Below the pieces are notes generated by a model. The model did no database searches. It saw only the letters and a list, made by a program, of their open reading frames with translations, and was not told the origin of the DNA. 7,266 nucleotides of DNA, taken from assembly GCA_027297485.1 (NCBI GenBank), contig JAPUHZ010000177.1, positions 1 to 7,266 of the forward strand. The letters run 5' to 3'. This document shows positions 5,728 through 7,266 of the stretch, one piece after another. The position numbers and the translations under genes are program-made. How positions within the stretch are numbered: the first letter of the stretch is position 1; each line of letters starts with the position of its first letter. The stretch comes from Deltaproteobacteria bacterium (GTDB lineage Bacteria > Desulfobacterota_B > Binatia > UBA9968).

Positions 5728-6051
5728 ATGGGTCGGTGTGTTTACTGCGGTGATCGAGGGGGTCTTTGGGCAAAAGTATGTAGGGACTGTAAAAAGCTCC
5801 TGGCGCGGGTTCAGGAGCTGTGGGGCCACGGGGGATACGGAGAGTTTCTTGACGGGCTGGAGCGCACCGGTGTCCCCAAGGAAAAGATTATGCTTTTTCT
5901 CAAAGCAGATCCGGATGGAAAGGGGAGCATCCAGGATCAGGTGACGGCGGAGATGGCAAGTGAGCTCATGAAGGTCATGGGGATGAAAGGGAGCCAGACC
6001 CCGCAGGATGTCAAACGAATCCGCAACGTCACCGGGAAGGAATCTAAATAA
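5728..6051 (+). CDS. Small zinc-ribbon-like protein, unknown function
   Basis: I do not recognise a named family for this 107-residue protein. Its N-terminus carries two CxxC pairs, Cys4-Val-Tyr-Cys7 and Cys18-Arg-Asp-Cys21, ten residues apart, the spacing of a small zinc ribbon or zinc knuckle. The rest is mostly charged and helical (about 22-34, 49-60, 70-86 and 92-100) with no membrane segment or signal peptide, so it should be cytoplasmic. A segment DPDGKGSI (61-68) recalls an EF-hand loop but has Lys at loop position 5 and no acidic residue at position 12. The gene follows the CysQ-like gene by 42 bp and precedes the first Rieske gene by 25 bp, all on one strand. The ribosome binding site is weak. 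It could be a regulator or an accessory to the Rieske pair, but this is only context. Confidence 0.75.
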   Translation: MGRCVYCGDRGGLWAKVCRDCKKLLARVQELWGHGGYGEFLDGLERTGVPKEKIMLFLKADPDGKGSIQDQVTAEMASELMKVMGMKGSQTPQDVKRIRNVTGKESK

Positions 6052-6076
6052 CTTCACTGACCGTTAACATTTTGCC

Positions 6077-6556
6077 ATGGCCCTAACTATCTATCTTTCC
6101 CTTTTGTTTCTCTGCCTTTACCTTTTGGGCCTGATCATCCGCAGGTATCTTTTCTACCGGGATAAGGCCCGAATGGAACGGGAGAGCAGAATGGGCGGAA
6201 GGGTTATTGCTCGGGTGGAGGAAATGCAGCCAGGCTCGGTCAAGAAGTTTTGGTTGATCTGCCAGACATATCGGGTCGATGGTTTCCTGATCAATTACCA
6301 AGGGAAGTTTCACGCCTATATCAATCGTTGCCGTCACATGACCACGCCCCTTGATTTCGTCCGCTATCAGTTTTTTACCGAAGATGGTCGACACCTCATC
6401 TGCTTAACCCATGGCGCGATCTATGAGCCCGGTTCGGGGCTCTGCGTCGACGGGCCCTGTAAAGGGCTCTCCCTCTTTCAGCTCCCGGTCCTTGTAAACC
6501 AAGGAGAGATAGTAGTGGGTTGTCCATCGGGAGACCTTTCCTTTTTAGCGGATTGA
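6077..6556 (+). CDS. Membrane-anchored Rieske [2Fe-2S] protein
   Basis: The 159-residue protein begins with one hydrophobic helix (residues 3-21), then a basic stretch (RRYLFYRDKAR), a linker, and a Rieske domain from about residue 40. The cluster ligands are Cys85 and His87 (NRCRH) and Cys109 and His112 (CLTHGA), a CxH-x21-CxxH spacing. A Cys-x4-Cys pair (Cys123, Cys128) in GLCVDGPCKG lies just after. The positive charges directly after the helix predict that the Rieske domain faces the cytoplasm, unlike the Tat-exported Rieske protein of the bc1 complex, and no twin-arginine signal is present. The role is probably electron transfer at the membrane; donor and acceptor are unknown. The ATG has no clear ribosome binding site. 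It is followed after ten bases by a soluble paralogue, so the two look like a duplicated pair. Confidence 0.9.
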   Translation: MALTIYLSLLFLCLYLLGLIIRRYLFYRDKARMERESRMGGRVIARVEEMQPGSVKKFWLICQTYRVDGFLINYQGKFHAYINRCRHMTTPLDFVRYQFFTEDGRHLICLTHGAIYEPGSGLCVDGPCKGLSLFQLPVLVNQGEIVVGCPSGDLSFLAD

Positions 6557-6564
6557 GGCGAAGG
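6555..6564 (+). promoter_or_regulatory. Ribosome binding site for the second Rieske gene
   Basis: GAGGCGAAGG overlaps the TGA of the first Rieske gene and ends two bases before the ATG at 6567; its GAGG half is eight bases away, the usual distance. The overlap of stop and binding site suggests coupled translation of the pair. Confidence 0.6.
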
Positions 6565-6566
6565 TT

Positions 6567-6959
6567 ATGGGAGAGGGTAGGGGGAAAAAACGGCGCAGGG
6601 GTAAAGCAGTGGCTCGAACCGGTGAGCTTTTGCACGGGATGACGAAGAAGTTTCGGCTTAGATGTCAGGGAAACACCATCGAGGTCATATTGGGCAACTA
6701 TGAGGGAAATCTATTCGCTTATGTCAATCGCTGCCGTCACATTTCCATGTCGATGGATTGGGTGGATAACCATTTCTTCTCCGAGGACAAGCGTTATCTC
6801 GTTTGTGCCAACCACGGCGCCACTTATGAGCCGGCAACAGGAGAGTGTATTTGGGGTCCCTGCCTCGGGGCTTTCCTCCAGGGTGTTCCCCTAGAGGTTA
6901 GCGGAGGGAAAATTCTTGCTTTTTGTCCGGAAGAGCCGGAAAAGACGAATTCACTCTAA
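6567..6959 (+). CDS. Soluble Rieske [2Fe-2S] ferredoxin-like protein
   Basis: The 130-residue protein has no membrane helix; its first 18 residues are highly basic (GKKRRRGKAVAR). The Rieske ligands are Cys56 and His58 (NRCRH) and Cys80 and His83 (CANHGA), with the same CxH-x21-CxxH spacing as its upstream neighbour, and the same following motif, YEPATGECIWGPCLG, with Cys94 and Cys99. Outside the motifs the two proteins also share FF-(T/S)-ED and a terminal Cys-Pro, so they are clear paralogues. A cytoplasmic electron carrier that shuttles to an oxygenase or reductase is the likely role, but no oxygenase gene is visible here. The basic N-terminus could bind an acidic partner, membrane surface or nucleic acid. 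It is the last gene of the probable operon. Confidence 0.9.
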   Translation: MGEGRGKKRRRGKAVARTGELLHGMTKKFRLRCQGNTIEVILGNYEGNLFAYVNRCRHISMSMDWVDNHFFSEDKRYLVCANHGATYEPATGECIWGPCLGAFLQGVPLEVSGGKILAFCPEEPEKTNSL

Positions 6960-6960
6960 G

Positions 6961-6989
6961 ACTTACTAAGGAGTTCATTAGTAAAGTGT
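6961..6989 (+). terminator. Hairpin just after the Rieske operon, possible 3' end
   Basis: TTACTAA (6963-6969) and TTAGTAA (6978-6984) form a perfect 7-bp stem with an eight-base loop, extended to about nine pairs with one bulge. It starts four bases after the stop codon. There is no T-run after it and the stem is AT-rich, so it is a weak candidate for an intrinsic terminator and may only mark the transcript end. Confidence 0.3.
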
Positions 6990-6998
6990 CATCAGGCG

Positions 6999-7160
6999 AC
7001 CGAGGGCCGAGTCCCGGAGAGCGCGGGCACAGGGACGTGAAGGTTGCGTTCTGGCCCGGGCGGTGGGAATAGCCACCCTTGGAGAGGAGGGGGGGTGGTC
7101 TACAAGGCAGAGGCCCATTGACCGCGCTTGGATGGGCTCGACCCGAGGGCCGGCCGTTAT
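6999..7160. ncRNA. GC-rich block with nested stems, candidate structured RNA
   Basis: This part of the final 300 bases has no convincing open frame. GGGCC (7004-7008) can pair with GGCCC (7053-7057), enclosing GTCCC (7011-7015) with GGGAC (7032-7036). GGTGG (7062-7066) pairs with CCACC (7073-7077), and GCCCAT (7113-7118) with ATGGGC (7132-7137). CCACCC (7073-7078) can instead pair with GGGTGG (7093-7098), an alternative fold. Near copies of CGACC-GAGGGCCG occur at both ends (6999-7011 and 7139-7152). The + strand orientation is a guess from position after the operon. I could not match it to RNase P RNA, 6S RNA, tmRNA, SRP RNA or a common riboswitch. GC-rich sequence makes chance stems likely. 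Confidence 0.35.
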
Positions 7161-7182
7161 TAGGGAACATAGGCCTGTCAAG

Positions 7183-7208
7183 ATACATATGAACTCATAT
7201 TCAATGTA
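7183..7208. other. AT-rich dyad, possible operator
   Basis: ATATGA and TCATAT form a perfect inverted repeat at 7187-7200 with a two-base spacer, set between TACAT and ATGTA further out. Palindromes of this size and composition often bind repressors. No promoter or gene that it would control can be confirmed, as the window ends soon after. Confidence 0.3.
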
Positions 7209-7210
7209 AA

Positions 7211-7230
7211 CCCCGCCTCTTGAGGCGGGC
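7211..7230. terminator. Strong GC hairpin near the right edge
   Basis: CCCGCCT (7212-7218) pairs perfectly with AGGCGGG (7223-7229) around a CTTG loop. On the minus strand the stem is followed by GTTTAC, a very short T-run, so it may end a minus-strand transcript entering from the right. On the + strand no T-run follows. The role is uncertain; the hairpin itself is clear. Confidence 0.4.
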
Positions 7231-7266
7231 ACAAAGCCGATGGGGTTTCCAAAGGGGAGAAGCGGC

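Noticed and set aside
5908..5943. EF-hand calcium loop (DPDGKGSI) in the zinc-ribbon protein
   Set aside because: Position 5 is Lys and position 12 is not acidic, so the canonical calcium ligands are missing and no paired second hand is present.
4963..6057. 364-residue antisense frame opposite the CysQ-like and zinc-ribbon genes
   Set aside because: It is long, but the + strand products have clear family motifs while this translation is a low-information mix rich in His, Pro and Leu with no domain; it is a codon-bias shadow.
6898..7232. Minus-strand frames of 84 and 96 codons at the right end
   Set aside because: They overlap each other and the Rieske gene end, are Arg/Pro/Ser-rich and show no domain; they look like artefacts of GC-rich sequence.
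1..7266. CRISPR array, tRNA or rRNA gene, phage or defence island
   Set aside because: No regularly spaced repeats, tRNA-like cloverleaf, rRNA block or defence/phage protein was seen on either strand.

Overview
This window looks like a piece of chromosome from a non-model, probably Gram-negative, environmental bacterium with mid-range GC. The gene families are widespread: MFS exporter, HAD hydrolase, nicotinamidase, CysQ-like phosphatase and Rieske proteins. Together with a transposase fragment and dispersed palindromic intergenic repeats, they would fit groups such as Desulfobacterota, Nitrospirota or Methylomirabilota. That placement is inference from style only; the window holds no rRNA or tRNA marker. 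Everything here was read by eye, without database searches.

Layout, left to right. Bases 1-215 are the left end of an insertion sequence: the first ~53 codons of a minus-strand helix-turn-helix transposase, plus two 19-bp subterminal repeats. A flavin-reductase-like FMN protein (318-821, +) follows, with a plausible sigma-70 promoter and a clear ribosome binding site. It converges on an MFS transporter (903-2111, -), which lies downstream of a HAD-family hydrolase (2344-3051, -). A repeat-rich spacer (3052-3215) separates the HAD gene from a divergent nicotinamidase (3216-3806, +). The nicotinamidase promoter sits so close to its ATG that the mRNA may be leaderless.

Between the nicotinamidase and a convergent membrane protein of unknown function (3991-4794, -) lies a 186-bp segment bounded by perfect 12-bp inverted repeats with further nested inverted repeats inside. 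It is a candidate MITE-like or structured-RNA element.

The right part is a probable four-gene operon on the + strand: a CysQ/inositol-monophosphatase-family phosphatase (4882-5685) carrying an 11-G run in its coding sequence, a small four-cysteine zinc-ribbon-like protein (5728-6051), a membrane-anchored Rieske [2Fe-2S] protein (6077-6556) and a soluble Rieske paralogue (6567-6959). The last 300 bases have no convincing gene. They hold a hairpin, a GC-rich block with several nested and some mutually exclusive stems (about 6999-7160), an AT-rich dyad and a strong GC hairpin.

No complete new defence or metabolic system is evident. The best candidates for something undescribed are the inverted-repeat element at 3803-3988, the structured block near the right edge, the G11 tract and the tandem Rieske pair with its unknown zinc-ribbon neighbour.
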